From the NCBI RefSeq assembly GCF_003967555.1, contig NZ_BIFS01000001.1, positions 4,774,001-4,838,000 on the forward strand: a stretch of 64,000 nt of DNA, written 5' to 3'. Position 1 is the stretch's first letter; every line of letters starts with the position of its first letter. The position numbers and the translations under genes are program-made. This DNA is from Dictyobacter kobayashii (lineage in GTDB: Bacteria; Chloroflexota; Ktedonobacteria; Ktedonobacterales; Ktedonobacteraceae). A model generated the notes under the pieces. The model saw nothing but the letters and a program-made list of their open reading frames with translations. It was not told the DNA's origin and did not search any database. Shown here piece by piece: positions 1-9,654 of this stretch.

Positions 1-411
1 TCTTCATTTGCGTTGCCCGGTGGTAATATCAGACCTGTCAGTGCTACCGCGGATAGCCTTATCCAGGCGCATGCTACTATTGGTGCAAGCACCCCCATAG
101 TCGTCAAAACCACGCCACCCGCCAATAACAAGCAATCAAACACGCCAGGAAAAACCACGCCGCCTGCCAATAACCGGCGATCAGGCACGCCAGGAAAAAC
201 CACGCCATCCACCCATAACAGCCGATCCAATACTCCTGTTAAGTCTACCCATACGGTTAATGCTACTAGCTCGGATAATACTCCCGCTCCAGCCGCCAAA
301 GCCGCACCCCCTAAGGGTAAGCCTCATGCTAAAGCCGCACCCCCAAAGGGTAAGCCTCATGCTAAAGCCGCACCCCCAAAGGGTAAGCCTCATGCCGGAC
401 CCAAAAAATAA
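1..411 (+). CDS. C-terminal part of a Pro/Thr/Lys-rich repeat protein (partial)
   Basis: The reading frame is already open at the first base, so the start codon lies outside the window and the TTG at 13 is probably internal. The visible part is low complexity. Imperfect KTTPPANN-type units come first and are followed by three copies of the 11-residue unit KAAPPKGKPHA before the stop. It has no cysteines, no hydrophobic segment and no recognisable fold. Such basic, proline-rich tails usually belong to exported or cell-envelope proteins, but that is inference. A strong hairpin terminator follows 40 bases after the stop, which supports a real gene end. The function is unknown. Confidence 0.5.
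   Translation, partial: SSFALPGGNIRPVSATADSLIQAHATIGASTPIVVKTTPPANNKQSNTPGKTTPPANNRRSGTPGKTTPSTHNSRSNTPVKSTHTVNATSSDNTPAPAAKAAPPKGKPHAKAAPPKGKPHAKAAPPKGKPHAGPKK
298..396 (+). repeat. Three tandem 33-bp coding repeats
   Basis: Three head-to-tail 33-base copies differ at only two positions (a T/A change between copy 1 and copies 2-3, and the last base). They encode KAAPPKGKPHA three times. The near identity at DNA level suggests recent expansion by slippage or unequal exchange. Confidence 0.9.
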
Positions 412-449
412 TACTGGTGCTACAGTAGTAGTATAGAGGCAAAATTATG

Positions 450-495
450 GCAATCCAGAATCCACTTGATAAGCGGATTCTGGATTGCTTTGCCG
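450..495 (+). terminator. Rho-independent-like terminator
   Basis: A perfect 14-bp stem (450-463 with 475-488) encloses an 11-base loop and is followed by a T-rich stretch. It lies just after the Pro/Lys-rich gene and fits as its terminator. Confidence 0.7.
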
Positions 496-939
496 TTTTA
501 GGTATGATCACCTTCTAGAAGCAGGTGACTCGACGGATATCTCTTGGGCTACGCGATCTCGATCCTGCTCATGCTCCTGGCTGTATATAGGAGTTTTGAC
601 AGCATGGCCAGCGGTTCTACTCAGGTGTGTGTATTTTTGTCCTCACCGAAATACTGATGGCTTCCGGCATACGCGGGATCTCTCTCCTTTGTCTCTTCAT
701 AAACAAAAGCTGTTTGTTGTGCGTTTTAATTTTGAGGCTGAAAGCGATTGCAGCTCGTCAATGTAGCATTCATCCCTTTGGACAACCGCATTCGCTCTTT
801 CCCCTTGTAGTGTTTCTCATCAATGTCATGTGGGTAGATGATCCTCCTGGACTCTATCGCCGTAGGCGCGAATTTCGCGCAGGTCGTATCCCTGATCTGC
901 AGTAATATGCTCGGTTTATGAGCCAGAAAGGTAATAAGC
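496..939. other. Intergenic stretch without a supportable gene
   Basis: Short open frames exist on both strands, but none has a convincing ribosome binding site, a recognisable motif or protein-like composition. The promoter of the downstream secreted-protein gene is presumably here, but I cannot point to clear boxes. Confidence 0.5.
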
Positions 940-1286
940 ATGCTTACACCAAAATTACCTCTTTTCAAAGGTCTGATTGTTGGTAGCGCCCTCATCAGCA
1001 GCCTCTTTGGCTTCGCTGGATATAGTGCTAACACGCAGGTTTTCCATGCATTACAATCCCCAACTCTTGGTGTTCAGCAAAGCGTTGGGTCGTTGTTATC
1101 ATTGAACACACCCCCTCCATCCCATTCCATCTTAGTGGCAATGTTGGCCAGGGTCCAGGTGGCGATGGTGGTAACGGCTGTAGTGGTGACAACTGTGGTG
1201 GAAGTGGCGGTCGTAACGAGGGTGGCGGTAAGGGTGGTGGCGGTAGCAGCGGTGGTGGCGGTAGCAGCGGTGGTGGTGGTCGTTAA
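940..1286 (+). CDS. Secreted glycine-rich protein, frameshifted in a C run
   Basis: Residues 1-30 look like a signal peptide: a Lys-containing start, then the hydrophobic stretch GLIVGSALISSLFGFAGYSA. Beyond about residue 60 the annotated frame turns into implausible Val/Ala repeats. The frame one base over reads as a Gly/Ser/Asn-rich tail with GGGGSSGGGG-type repeats and stops at 1284. The switch falls at a run of five C (1111-1115), and one extra C joins signal peptide and Gly-rich tail into a protein of about 115 residues. The composition resembles a low-complexity exported protein of unknown function. A hairpin terminator follows. The missing base may be a sequencing error or slippage in the run. 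Confidence 0.55.
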
Positions 1287-1322
1287 TCTCAGATAAGTGC
1301 GAGGATAACCTATAAATACGAT

Positions 1323-1363
1323 AAGGAAATAAGGTAGTTTTGTGATAACTACCTTATTTCCTT
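1323..1363. terminator. Long hairpin terminator
   Basis: A perfect 17-bp inverted repeat (1323-1339 with 1347-1363) with a 7-base loop lies directly downstream of the glycine-rich gene. Confidence 0.7.
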
Positions 1364-1451
1364 ACTTAAACACGTATAGGCACAAAATCTTTAGATGACA
1401 CGGCGCATAGAATGATCTGAAAAAAGATCTGATGTAGAGGCAAAAATAAGA

Positions 1452-1488
1452 CCACCTTAAAGCCCCACTAGAAGCGGTTTTAAGGTGG
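1452..1488 (-). terminator. Terminator of tRNA-Thr
   Basis: Read on the minus strand, a stem built on CCACCTTAAAA/TTAAGGTGG is followed by a T-rich tail. It begins about 17 bases after the 3' end of the tRNA gene, so it is the likely terminator of that transcript. Confidence 0.65.
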
Positions 1489-1504
1489 CTTAGGCATAAA
1501 AAAA

Positions 1505-1576
1505 AGCCGATGGTCGGAATTGAACCGACGACCGACGCTTTACGAAAGCGTTGCTCTACCCCTGAGCTACATCGGC
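1505..1576 (-). tRNA. tRNA-Thr (anticodon CGT)
   Basis: Read on the minus strand, the sequence folds into a cloverleaf. The acceptor stem GCCGATG pairs with CATCGGC. The anticodon stem ACGCT/AGCGT holds the 7-base loop TTCGTAA with anticodon CGT, which reads ACG (threonine). A T arm with GGTTCAATTCC is present. The 3' CCA is not encoded and a T-rich tract follows. Confidence 0.93.
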
Positions 1577-1819
1577 GGGTATGGTTTCAGAGAATCACGC
1601 GTGTTCTTCTCTTAACATTGCGGATTATACATGTAAACCCGTGCTATGTCAAGCATTTTTGCCCAGGATTTTTTATGCCCTTAGATTTTAGCATTTTCAA
1701 TTGATGTATTTCATTGTGATTTAGAGTAATTAAATACAGAAATCTTTGCCTCGACAACTCTACTAGCGTATGGTAGAATAAGTGGCAATGTTTCGGTCCT
1801 GCCTAGTTTGGAGTCTTTT

Positions 1820-2433
1820 ATGCGCGTCCTATTGGTTGCAACCACAAATCGTCATAAGTTGGAAGAGTATCGAGCAATATTTTCTGATCTACCTTATCAA
1901 TTGCTTTCACTCAATGACCTCCAACTCAATTTTGATGTTGAAGAAACCGGAACAACTTTCCAAGAAAACGCAGAATTAAAAGCCCTGGCATACGCGCGTG
2001 CCTCGGGAACACTCTCTCTCGCAGATGACTCTGGTTTAGAAATTGATGCCCTCGGAGGGGCACCAGGCGTGTACTCTGCCCGTTTTGCTGGTGTGGATAC
2101 CCCTTATGAGGAACGTTTCCCCATTCTCTTTGATCGCCTGCATGGTGTTCCACCAGAAGAGCGTACAGCCCGCTTCAAGTGTGTGATTACCATTGCTGAA
2201 CCTTCTGGTTATCATCAGAGTGTTGAAGGGTCGATCGAAGGCTTGATTACCGACCCCCTCGTGGTACTTATGGATTTGGTTATGATCCTATCTTCCTGGT
2301 CCCTGAATTAGGAAAGACAACCGCTGAAATTACACCAGAGCATAAAAATAAAATTAGCCATCGTGGGCAGGCGGCTCTCAAAGCTCGGACCTTGCTCGAA
2401 AATTGGCCTCCATCCCCTTTTCCTCCTGAATAG
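1820..2433 (+). CDS. rdgB: XTP/dITP diphosphatase (RdgB/HAM1), frameshifted
   Basis: The enzyme hydrolyses non-canonical purine triphosphates (XTP, ITP, dITP) to monophosphates and keeps them out of nucleic acids. The N-terminus MRVLLVATTNRHKLEEY and the later LADDSGLEIDALGGAPGVYSAR-type motif are diagnostic. The ATG at 1820 is preferred over the upstream TTG because GGAG lies 7 bases before it. The frame breaks at a run of five C (2254-2258). With one added C it continues through GTYGFGYDPIF and SHRGQAALKA to a stop at 2431-2433, giving about 204 residues, the normal family length. A sequencing deletion is more likely than a dead gene because all family motifs survive across the two frames. 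Confidence 0.9.
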
Positions 2434-2490
2434 TGGTGGGGATATTATTTGTTGAAAATAGTCGAGAGAGACGTGAGGAACGGATAATCT

Positions 2491-5400
2491 ATGGCGAAAC
2501 GATCTGCCATTCGTGTTGCCCTTGATCTAGAAACAACTGGTTTACATCCCGAGCAAGATGCGATTCTCGAGATTGCCGCTGTAAAGTTTCAAGGGACCGA
2601 AGTAATCGATACATTAGAAACATTTGTGACCCCCGGTCGTTCGATTCCCTATCGTGTGCAGCGTTTAACTGGTATTAAACCAGAACATTTGACTGGTGCT
2701 CCTCCGTTTTCTGCTGTGGCAAAGAAATTACAGTACTTCCTTGGTGACCTTCCCATTGTCGGACACAGTATCCCTTTTGATGTGAGCTTTTTGCGCCTGC
2801 GCGGTATTGCTCGTTCAAATCCGCTTATCGATACTTTTGAGATGGCGACTGTACTGTTGCCTTCCCAGGTGAGCTATAATCTGGGCCAGGTTGCTGAGAC
2901 CCTTGGGGTGCGTGTGCCGCATGATCGCCATCGTGCGATGGTTGATACGGTGCTGGCAATGGAGGTTTTTAATGCCTTGCATCAGCGTCTACAGGCTGTG
3001 GATCTGGATGTCTTGAATGACCTGGCCAATCTGGATGCGCCGCGTTCCTGGCCTTTGCTGCAATTTTTTCGTCAGGAATTGCGCGAGCGACAAGAGAGTG
3101 AGGGGGTGGTAGGCAGGCTTTCACGCGGTAGCCTCGGTGATCGCTTCGCCGCCCAGCTGGGAATGGACCCCCGTGTGCTGTCTTTCGCTGTTGGTCGTCC
3201 ACCAGAAAATTCTATCCCTCCTGTACCCCTCCTCCTCCCGAGGGCCTTGAGGTTATGCCTGCCGCCGAGGTGCGGTCACCCAGAGGCAATACGGTTGCCC
3301 GTCAGGCCATTTTTCAATCTTTGGAGCAGCGTGAACCTTTGCTATTAGAACTCACGCTGGGCGGACACGATTATTCGGCTGCTCTGCTGGCGGTATTAGA
3401 GTGGTTGGCGGCGCAGCCAGAGGATGAGCTTGCCACGCAGTCCTCTCCTCGCAGGCTTGTGATTGCCTGTGCTAATCAGCAGAGTGCGCGGCGCTTGATC
3501 GATACGACCTTGCCGCTCCTCCAACAAAAAGTGAATTCTAATCTTTCGGTTGCTTACCTGGCTGAACACGGGGGCTATCTCTGTACCCATCGCTGGTTTG
3601 GGGCTGCTATGCGGCGTACCAGTGGAGAGTTGACGGCCGAGCAGGCTCGGGGTCTGGCCAAGCTGCGCCTATGGACGCATGAAACCCTGCAAGGTGATCG
3701 TAGTGAGCTGACTCTGTTGCAGCAGGAGATTACGGCCTGGGATCGCATCTCGTCTGACTTTGAGCAGAAGCGGTCGGTGGATGAGCGTTTTGATAAGACG
3801 TACCAGCGCTGTACTTATCGCCGTAAGGGCTATTGCTTTGTGAGCCTGGCTGAGGATCGCGTGAAGGCGGCCCAGATTGTGGTGACGACGCATGCAGGCT
3901 TGTTCGATGATCTCTCTCTGAAGCAGCCTTTGCTGGCCTCTATCGATCGGCGTCTAATTTTGGATGCTGATCTGATTGAGGAGGAGAATATTCGCTGGGG
4001 TGGCTCTGAGTTTGATCAGCTTCGGGTGCTCCGGGTACTCAATACCATTGGGGCTGAGCTGGCGGATGGTCGCTATCAGGGTTTGCTGGCCCTGGCGGCC
4101 CCTTCATTGCGTGAGAATGGACCGGGTGGCCTGTCTACGACGCCGACGGTTCCTAAATCTGAGCTTGATCAGCGTTTGCTGCAGTGGTTCCAGACGCTGC
4201 GCCAGGCCCGTATGGCTGTGGGCCGTCTCTTCCTGGCTTTTTCTGGCCTGGTCGATGATTCTGTTCAGCAAGGTGGCCGTGATAAAGGGCGCTCGGATGG
4301 TCAGCAACGTTCGCATCCCCGTGGTCATGAACGGCCAGATCAGCCGCTGCGGCTAACGGGCAGTATTCGTCATCTCAGTGCCTGGAATGAGGTAGAGCAG
4401 GCCTGGCAACAGGCGTCGCAGCGTTTACGTACGGTGATCGATCTGGCTAATGAGGCTGAGAAGAGTATTCTTTCTAAACAAAATAATCGTCGGCGTGCTG
4501 ACCAGGGAAGTGGAGAGGATACCTCGGTTGCTTCTGAGCTGGTGGCGGCCGCCTATCAGTTAACCGAGCAGCTACAGATGGTCCAGCAGGCGATGTCTCT
4601 GGGTGAGAGCAATTTTGTCTATTGGCTGCGTATGCCACCTACCCCTCTGGCTGCGTCCCAGCAGCATGTGGCGAGGAAAGCTTCAGAGCCTGGTTCCAGT
4701 ATGATCTCTATCGATCCCGCACCAATCCTCTATTCACAGCTTATCCATACCTCTAGTATGCTGAAGCGCTTGTTATTTAAGGATCAGGCCAGTAATATCT
4801 TTGCGGGGACCTCTCTCTCGGTGGATGGTTCGTTCGCCTTTGCTCGCCAGCGTCTGGGTCTTGAGCAGGAGTCCGTGGCTGTCTGTTCGGCTACGGCTGA
4901 ACACCAGGAGCAGACCCTTATCTATCTACCTAATGATGTGCCTGAGCCAAATGCGCCGCAATATCAGCGCCATCTGGATGATGCCCTGGTCAATCTGGCG
5001 ACGGCCCTGGATGGACAGGTGGTGGCCCTCTTTACTTCCCATGCCGCGTTACGTAGCACCTATACGGCTATTAAGCCGATCCTGGAGGCGCGCAATATTC
5101 TTGTCCTGGGACAGGGGGCCGATGGCTCGCCGCGCCAGTTGTGGCAGGTCTTCCAGTCACAGGAGCGCGTGGTGCTACTGGGTACGGGGAGCTTCTGGGA
5201 TAATGCTGATGAGATTGTGCGTTCGCCGGCCTGCCTCTTTATTGCTCGCTTGCCTATGCCTGTACTGAATGATCCCCCGCTGGCGGCGCGGGCGGAACAA
5301 TATTCGGATCAATTGCATCAGTTGACGGTGCCCATGGCTACACTGCGTGTGCGTCGGGCCATCGACCGTTTTATGTGGGGCGATAATAAGCGTAATGCTG

Positions 5401-5561
5401 TTGTGTTGTTTGACCGCCGCGTGACCTCAAAAGAGTATGGTGCAACCGTCTTACATAGTCTGCCTCGCTGTTCGCAGCGCCAGGGGGCGGCTTCGTTGAT
5501 GCCCGAGGCTATGCTGGACTGGCTGACCGGGGAAGGGGCCTGGGAGGAAGATCACTCCTGA
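2491..5561 (+). CDS. DnaQ-type exonuclease fused to a DinG-like helicase with degenerate motifs (frameshifted)
   Basis: Residues 1-175 form a DEDD 3'-5' exonuclease domain with LDLETTG (Asp12, Glu14), GHSIPFD and HRAMVDT. A DinG/XPD-like region follows. The frame breaks at C4 (3226-3229) in a Pro-rich linker, and one added C gives a single protein of about 1023 residues. The helicase half looks inactive. Where a Walker A GKT/S is expected there is LELTLGGHDYSA, the DEAH box reads LILDADLIEEE, and the arginine-finger region near the end reads RRAIDRFMWGD. Cysteines that could belong to an Fe-S cluster are few. Firmicute DinG proteins are known that act as nucleases rather than helicases, and this protein resembles that class. 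It lies 19 bases upstream of the oxidoreductase gene. Confidence 0.8.
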
Positions 5562-5580
5562 TTGAAAGGATACTGGCTGT

Positions 5581-7758
5581 ATGTCGTTGAAAACGCCAAT
5601 TCAAAAAGAAGAACGTCGTAATCTACGTGTGGTCTATGGGGCTTGCCCACACGATTGTCCTGATACATGTGCACTAGAGACACGTGTGGATGAAAGTGGC
5701 CGCGCGGTGAGTGTGCGTGGGCGTCCCGACCATCCCGTTACGCGCGGTTGGCTGTGCGCCAAGGTGAATCGCTACCTGGAGCGCGTCTATCATCCTGAGC
5801 GCTTGCTCTATCCTCTCCGCCGTAGTGGCCCCAAGGGAAGCGGCCAGTTTACGCGTATCTCCTGGGATGAAGCGATTGCTGAGATTGCTGAGCGCTGGAA
5901 GAATATCAGTGCGCAGCATGGTGCCGAGGGTATCCTACCCTATAGCTATGCGGGTACGCTGGGCCTGGTGCAGGGCGGCGTGACAGATAGTCGTTTCTGG
6001 AATCGACTCGGGGCCAGCCAGTTAGAGCGCTCAATCTGTGGCTATGCCGCTGAAGATGCTGTCCTGCTTACGATAGGTGGTCGCCTGGCCCCGGCTCCCG
6101 AAGATCTGCTACACAGTAAACTGATCTTGATCTGGGGGAGCAATCCCGCCAGTACCGCCCCTCATGTGGTACCTTTCCTGCGCGAGGCGCAACGTAAGGG
6201 CGCGCGCATCATCGTGATCGATCCTATTCGTACCCTGACGGCTCGCTCGGCCGACCAGCATATCCAACCCTTGCCGGGCACGGATGCGGCCCTGGCCCTC
6301 TCTATGATGTATGTGATGGTGACTGAAGGGCTACACAATGCTGAATGGATCGCCCAGCACACGGTTGGCTGGGAGCAGTTGCGCGAGCGCATCATGCAGT
6401 ATCCGCCTGAGCGGGCCGCCGCCATCACCGGCTTGGCGCGCGAGACGATTGTGGACCTGGCGCGTGCCTATGCTACGACCAGCCCTGCTATGTTGCGTAT
6501 CTCTGATGGCATCAATCGACATACCAACGGCGGCCAGACGGTGCGTACCCTGGTCTGCCTGCCCGCGCTGGTGGGACAATATGGCGTCGCCGGTGGGGGC
6601 CTGATGTATAGCACAAGCGATTGGTTGAAGTGGAATAAGGCGGCCGTCGGCCATAGCCAGGAAGCGGTCTGCCCACCGGCGACGCGTAGCCTGAATATGA
6701 ATCGCCTGGGAGCCATCCTGACCGGAGAGGCCGATCCTTCCGTCTATTCTTTGTATGTCTACAATGCCAATCCTGTTGCCTCTGCGCCTAACGCGGGCAA
6801 GGTGGTTGAGGGCTTGCAGCGTGAAGATCTCTTTACCGTTGTCCACGAGTTATTTGAGACTGATACCGCCCGTTATGCCGATATCATTCTGCCGGCGACC
6901 AGCCAGTTGGAGCAGGTGGATCTCCATAAACCCTATGGCCACCTATCTTTGCAATATAATACGCCCGCCATCGAGCCGCTGGGTGAGGCACGCAGTAACT
7001 GGGATGTGATGCGCGCGCTGGCGAGCGCGATGGGCTTTGAAGAGCCCTGGCTGCACATGGATGCCGATGCCATTATTCAGGAAGTGTTGGAGGCGACGGC
7101 TCCCCAGCAGCCGACCTTACAAGGCCTGACCCTGGAACGCTTTAAAGCTGAGGGCTCGATCCCCTTGACCATCCCTGACCATGAGCGTGTGCCATTCCAG
7201 GATGGTGTGTTTCGTACCCCTTCTAAGAAAGTCGAATTTTATTCTGAGCAAGCAGTCGCCAAGGGCTATGATCCTGTCCCCGACTGGATACCAGAGGTCG
7301 AGGCGCGTCCGGAACCCTTGCGCCCGGCCACCAAAGATGAATTGTTGCCCTTGCTTTGTCCGGCGGCCCACCATTTTATCAGCTCAACCTTTGCCAATCA
7401 GCAGACACTGATCTCCAAGGAGCGCACCCCTACCCTGCGTATTCATGCCGAGGATGCGAAGGCGCGTGGCATTCGCAGTGGACAACTGGTGCACGTCAGC
7501 AATGAGCGTGGCTGGTGCCGCCTGGTTGCCGAGATATCGGAAGATGTCCGCCCTGGTGTCCTGGCAACCACGACCGTCTGGTGGCCAAAGTTCAGCCCCG
7601 ACCAGCGCAACATCAACTGGACCACCTCAGATCGCCTGGCCGACTTTAACGGAGGTAGCACCTTCTACACTAACCTGGTCTCAGTCCAGCCCTTAGAAAT
7701 GAACGAACCCTCCACACAAGAAGAACCCCTCGGCATTTTCATCCCCAAAAATGCCTGA
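5581..7758 (+). CDS. Molybdopterin-dependent oxidoreductase, formate dehydrogenase/DMSO reductase family
   Basis: The 725-residue protein has an N-terminal [4Fe-4S] motif with Cys22, Cys26, Cys30 and Cys59 (ACPHDCPDTC ... WLCAK). Molybdopterin-binding blocks follow, including ILIWGSNPASTAPHVVPF and a C-terminal dinucleotide-binding domain near residues 600-700 (RTPTLRIHAEDA, LVHVSNERG). No twin-arginine signal is present, so a cytoplasmic enzyme is likely. The substrate cannot be read from sequence; the family includes formate dehydrogenases, thiosulfate/polysulfide reductases and many orphans. An AAAGGA Shine-Dalgarno lies upstream. The short gap to the preceding gene suggests co-transcription. 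No partner iron-sulfur or membrane subunit is adjacent. Confidence 0.85.
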   Translation: MSLKTPIQKEERRNLRVVYGACPHDCPDTCALETRVDESGRAVSVRGRPDHPVTRGWLCAKVNRYLERVYHPERLLYPLRRSGPKGSGQFTRISWDEAIAEIAERWKNISAQHGAEGILPYSYAGTLGLVQGGVTDSRFWNRLGASQLERSICGYAAEDAVLLTIGGRLAPAPEDLLHSKLILIWGSNPASTAPHVVPFLREAQRKGARIIVIDPIRTLTARSADQHIQPLPGTDAALALSMMYVMVTEGLHNAEWIAQHTVGWEQLRERIMQYPPERAAAITGLARETIVDLARAYATTSPAMLRISDGINRHTNGGQTVRTLVCLPALVGQYGVAGGGLMYSTSDWLKWNKAAVGHSQEAVCPPATRSLNMNRLGAILTGEADPSVYSLYVYNANPVASAPNAGKVVEGLQREDLFTVVHELFETDTARYADIILPATSQLEQVDLHKPYGHLSLQYNTPAIEPLGEARSNWDVMRALASAMGFEEPWLHMDADAIIQEVLEATAPQQPTLQGLTLERFKAEGSIPLTIPDHERVPFQDGVFRTPSKKVEFYSEQAVAKGYDPVPDWIPEVEARPEPLRPATKDELLPLLCPAAHHFISSTFANQQTLISKERTPTLRIHAEDAKARGIRSGQLVHVSNERGWCRLVAEISEDVRPGVLATTTVWWPKFSPDQRNINWTTSDRLADFNGGSTFYTNLVSVQPLEMNEPSTQEEPLGIFIPKNA

Positions 7759-7786
7759 AAAAGAAACACCATCTTTCTGAGAGAAA

Positions 7787-8175
7787 GCGAGGATGCAAGG
7801 GGCGGCGAGCCCCTTGAAGAGGCCCAGCTCCCCAACCACTGTAAGCGGGGATGCAAGGGGCGGCGAGCTCCTTGAAGTGGCCCAGCCCACTCAACCTATC
7901 GCAAGCGGGAATGCAAGGGCGGCGAGCCCTTGAAGAGGCCCAGCCCACTCAACCTATCGCAAGCGGGAATGCAAGGGCGGCGAGCTCCTTGAAGAGGCCC
8001 AGCCCACTCAACCTATCGCAAGCGGGGATGCAAGGGCGGCGAGCCCCTTGAAGTGGCCCAGCCCACTCAACCTATCGCAAGCGGGGATGCAAGGGGCGGC
8101 GAGCCCCTTGAAGAGGCCCAGCCCACTCAACCTATCGCAAGCGGGGATGCAAGGGGCGGCGAGCCCCTTGACTGG
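7787..8175 (+). repeat. Tandem array of 59-60-bp hairpin-forming repeats (about 6.5 copies)
   Basis: Each unit carries an inverted repeat CAAGGGGC-GGCGA-GCCCCTTG followed by a conserved spacer. In one shorter copy both arms lose a base together (CAAGGGC ... GCCCTTG), which keeps the stem paired. Open frames through the array are artefacts of the repeat. The last, partial copy runs into a copy of the dispersed three-hairpin element. Confidence 0.9.
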
Positions 8176-8236
8176 GGTCTGGGGGCTGTGCCCCAGCTTC
8201 TCTCCTCTTCCCCATCGGTGACGCCTTCAGGCGGCA
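8145..8236 (+). repeat. Dispersed three-hairpin element, copy E
   Basis: The order is the stem CAAGGGGC/GCCCCTTG with GGCGA loop, then GGGG...CCCC, a pyrimidine tract (CTTCTCTCCTCTTCC) and a CGCC-TTCA-GGCG palindrome. The same order occurs at four other places in the window. Here it lies 3' of the oxidoreductase gene in the same direction. Confidence 0.7.
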
Positions 8237-8317
8237 CCACCTCCCCCAGAAAAACACAACCCAAAAAAAGACACATTGCAGACCAACACCTGCAATGTAC
8301 TAACTATCCACTTTAAT

Positions 8318-8346
8318 TTGACGGGTTTTGTGCTCTATGTTACCAT
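8318..8346 (+). promoter_or_regulatory. Putative sigma-70-like promoter
   Basis: TTGACG and TACCAT are separated by 17 bases and lie about 50 bases before the start codon of the downstream hypothetical gene. Confidence 0.45.
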
Positions 8347-8394
8347 AACCCTAAGTGGATTTTTGAAATCTGCTATTATGAGGGGAGTGCTAAC

Positions 8395-8751
8395 ATGAAC
8401 TTATATGAGCAGTTATTGGTAGTGAGAGAGCGGCTCGAAGGCATTGGAGCGCATGACGATAGCATGGACCTTGTTGAGAAGTTGTTGACAAAGGCTGAAG
8501 CTGCCAGAAATGACCGCACCAGTATCTCGCAGGTACAAGTGCTGCGTCATATGCTGCGCATGCCTGAAACGCTCGATAACTATAATGTCTATAATGATCT
8601 GCAAGAGCTCATCAGCGAGCGTGATGACGTAGAAATCGCTGCCCGCGAGGATGCTGCTCCAGCTGCCTATGTAGACACCGAGCGCCGTCCAAAGCCAAAA
8701 TCCTTCTATAAGGACAAAGCACGCAAGGAAAAAGAGCAGAAAAAGGGCTAG
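8395..8751 (+). CDS. Hypothetical protein, 118 residues
   Basis: I do not recognise a family. The protein is mostly helical in character (MNLYEQLLVVRERLEG...), acidic in the middle and strongly basic at the C-terminus (Lys-rich, KDKARKEKEQKKG). It has no signal peptide or membrane segment. A plausible promoter lies upstream. Its stop codon sits one base from the repaired stop of the convergent PspA-like gene. Soluble and possibly nucleic-acid- or protein-binding through the basic tail, which is only inference. Confidence 0.65.
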   Translation: MNLYEQLLVVRERLEGIGAHDDSMDLVEKLLTKAEAARNDRTSISQVQVLRHMLRMPETLDNYNVYNDLQELISERDDVEIAAREDAAPAAYVDTERRPKPKSFYKDKARKEKEQKKG

Positions 8752-8752
8752 A

Positions 8753-9513
8753 CTACATTCCAGTAGCTGGCCCTTTAATTTGTTTTTGTTGAGTGTTTGG
8801 CCCTTCGAGTTGCAGTTGTTGTTTTAAAGCCTGCAATTGTGCTTCCACATTTTGCTGGGCGGCAATTTGCTGCAACTCCCGGTCAAGCGTGTCGCCACTT
8901 CCTGCCCCCAGCAACCCCTGTTCCCCAGCGTACCCTGCTCGATCAAGCTATCCATCGCATTGGCCCGCGCCTGCATATTCAATACCTTGTCCTGCGCTCT
9001 CTGCATAGCCAGGTTCATTTCTGACATTTCCTGAGAAATTCCAGTCACCGCCTCATTAATCTTTACCTGGGCCTGGGCTGCGCTATATTGGGCCTTCACC
9101 ATTTCCTTCTGGGTGCGGAATGTCTCAATGCGCGCCGAGACGGTACGCTCCATCGTAATTAATTTCTCTTCCTGGGCTTTTAGCTGGGCGATCTGTTGCT
9201 CATAGCCACTCAACTGTACGACCAGAGTCTCTTTGCGCTGCAGCGCCATGCGGGCCAGGTCCTCTCGGTTAGCCTGCAGCGCCTGCTGAGCCTGCGCATC
9301 TAATCTATTCAATTTTTCTACCAGCTGAGATTGTTGCAGTTCCAGGCGTTTCTCCTGGGTGACTACATCCGCCACCGAGCGCCTCAACTGCTGTAATTGT
9401 TCAAGCTGCTTACTGTAGGAATAATCCATCACCTGTCCAGGATCTTCGGCCTTATCCAGGGCTGAATTAGCGCGGATGCGAAACAGGGTAGCGAGGCGAG
9501 CGAAAAGTCCCAT
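8753..9513 (-). CDS. PspA/IM30 family protein, frameshifted near the C-terminus
   Basis: The N-terminus MGLFARLATLFRIRANSALDKAEDP and the long coiled coil (about residues 30-190, rich in Glu, Gln, Leu) are typical of PspA/Vipp1 proteins. These bind stressed membranes and oligomerise like ESCRT-III. The given frame runs into an unlikely Cys/Trp/Arg tail after EQGTLG. One extra base in the run at 8933-8936 (C4 on the plus strand) restores EQGLLGAGSGDTL and a Gln-rich end, with a stop at 8753-8755 and about 253 residues. The gene converges with the hypothetical gene one base away. The ISKra4-type element lies about 140 bases upstream of its start and may separate it from its original upstream context. 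Confidence 0.85.
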
Positions 9514-9654
9514 ATAACCCTCCCGATAAAGATAAGTTCGAGTATAATCTGCAACATTATACGTCTGGAGAAGAATTACGTTGCTTTTTTATCTCTATCA
9601 TATCATACTTGATATGATTTCTGTCTGCGTTATAAATTCAGGAAAACGCCAGAA

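Noticed and set aside
485..1034. Short overlapping open frames on both strands between the first two genes
   Set aside because: No ribosome sites, Cys/Phe/Arg-rich composition without motifs, and they overlap each other.
7787..8175. CRISPR-like array
   Set aside because: The units are contiguous and near-identical over their full length; there are no unique spacers and no cas genes.
7851..8316. Several open frames in the tandem repeat region
   Set aside because: They only translate the repeat unit (AQPTQPIASG pattern) and differ between units by frame. No start signals.
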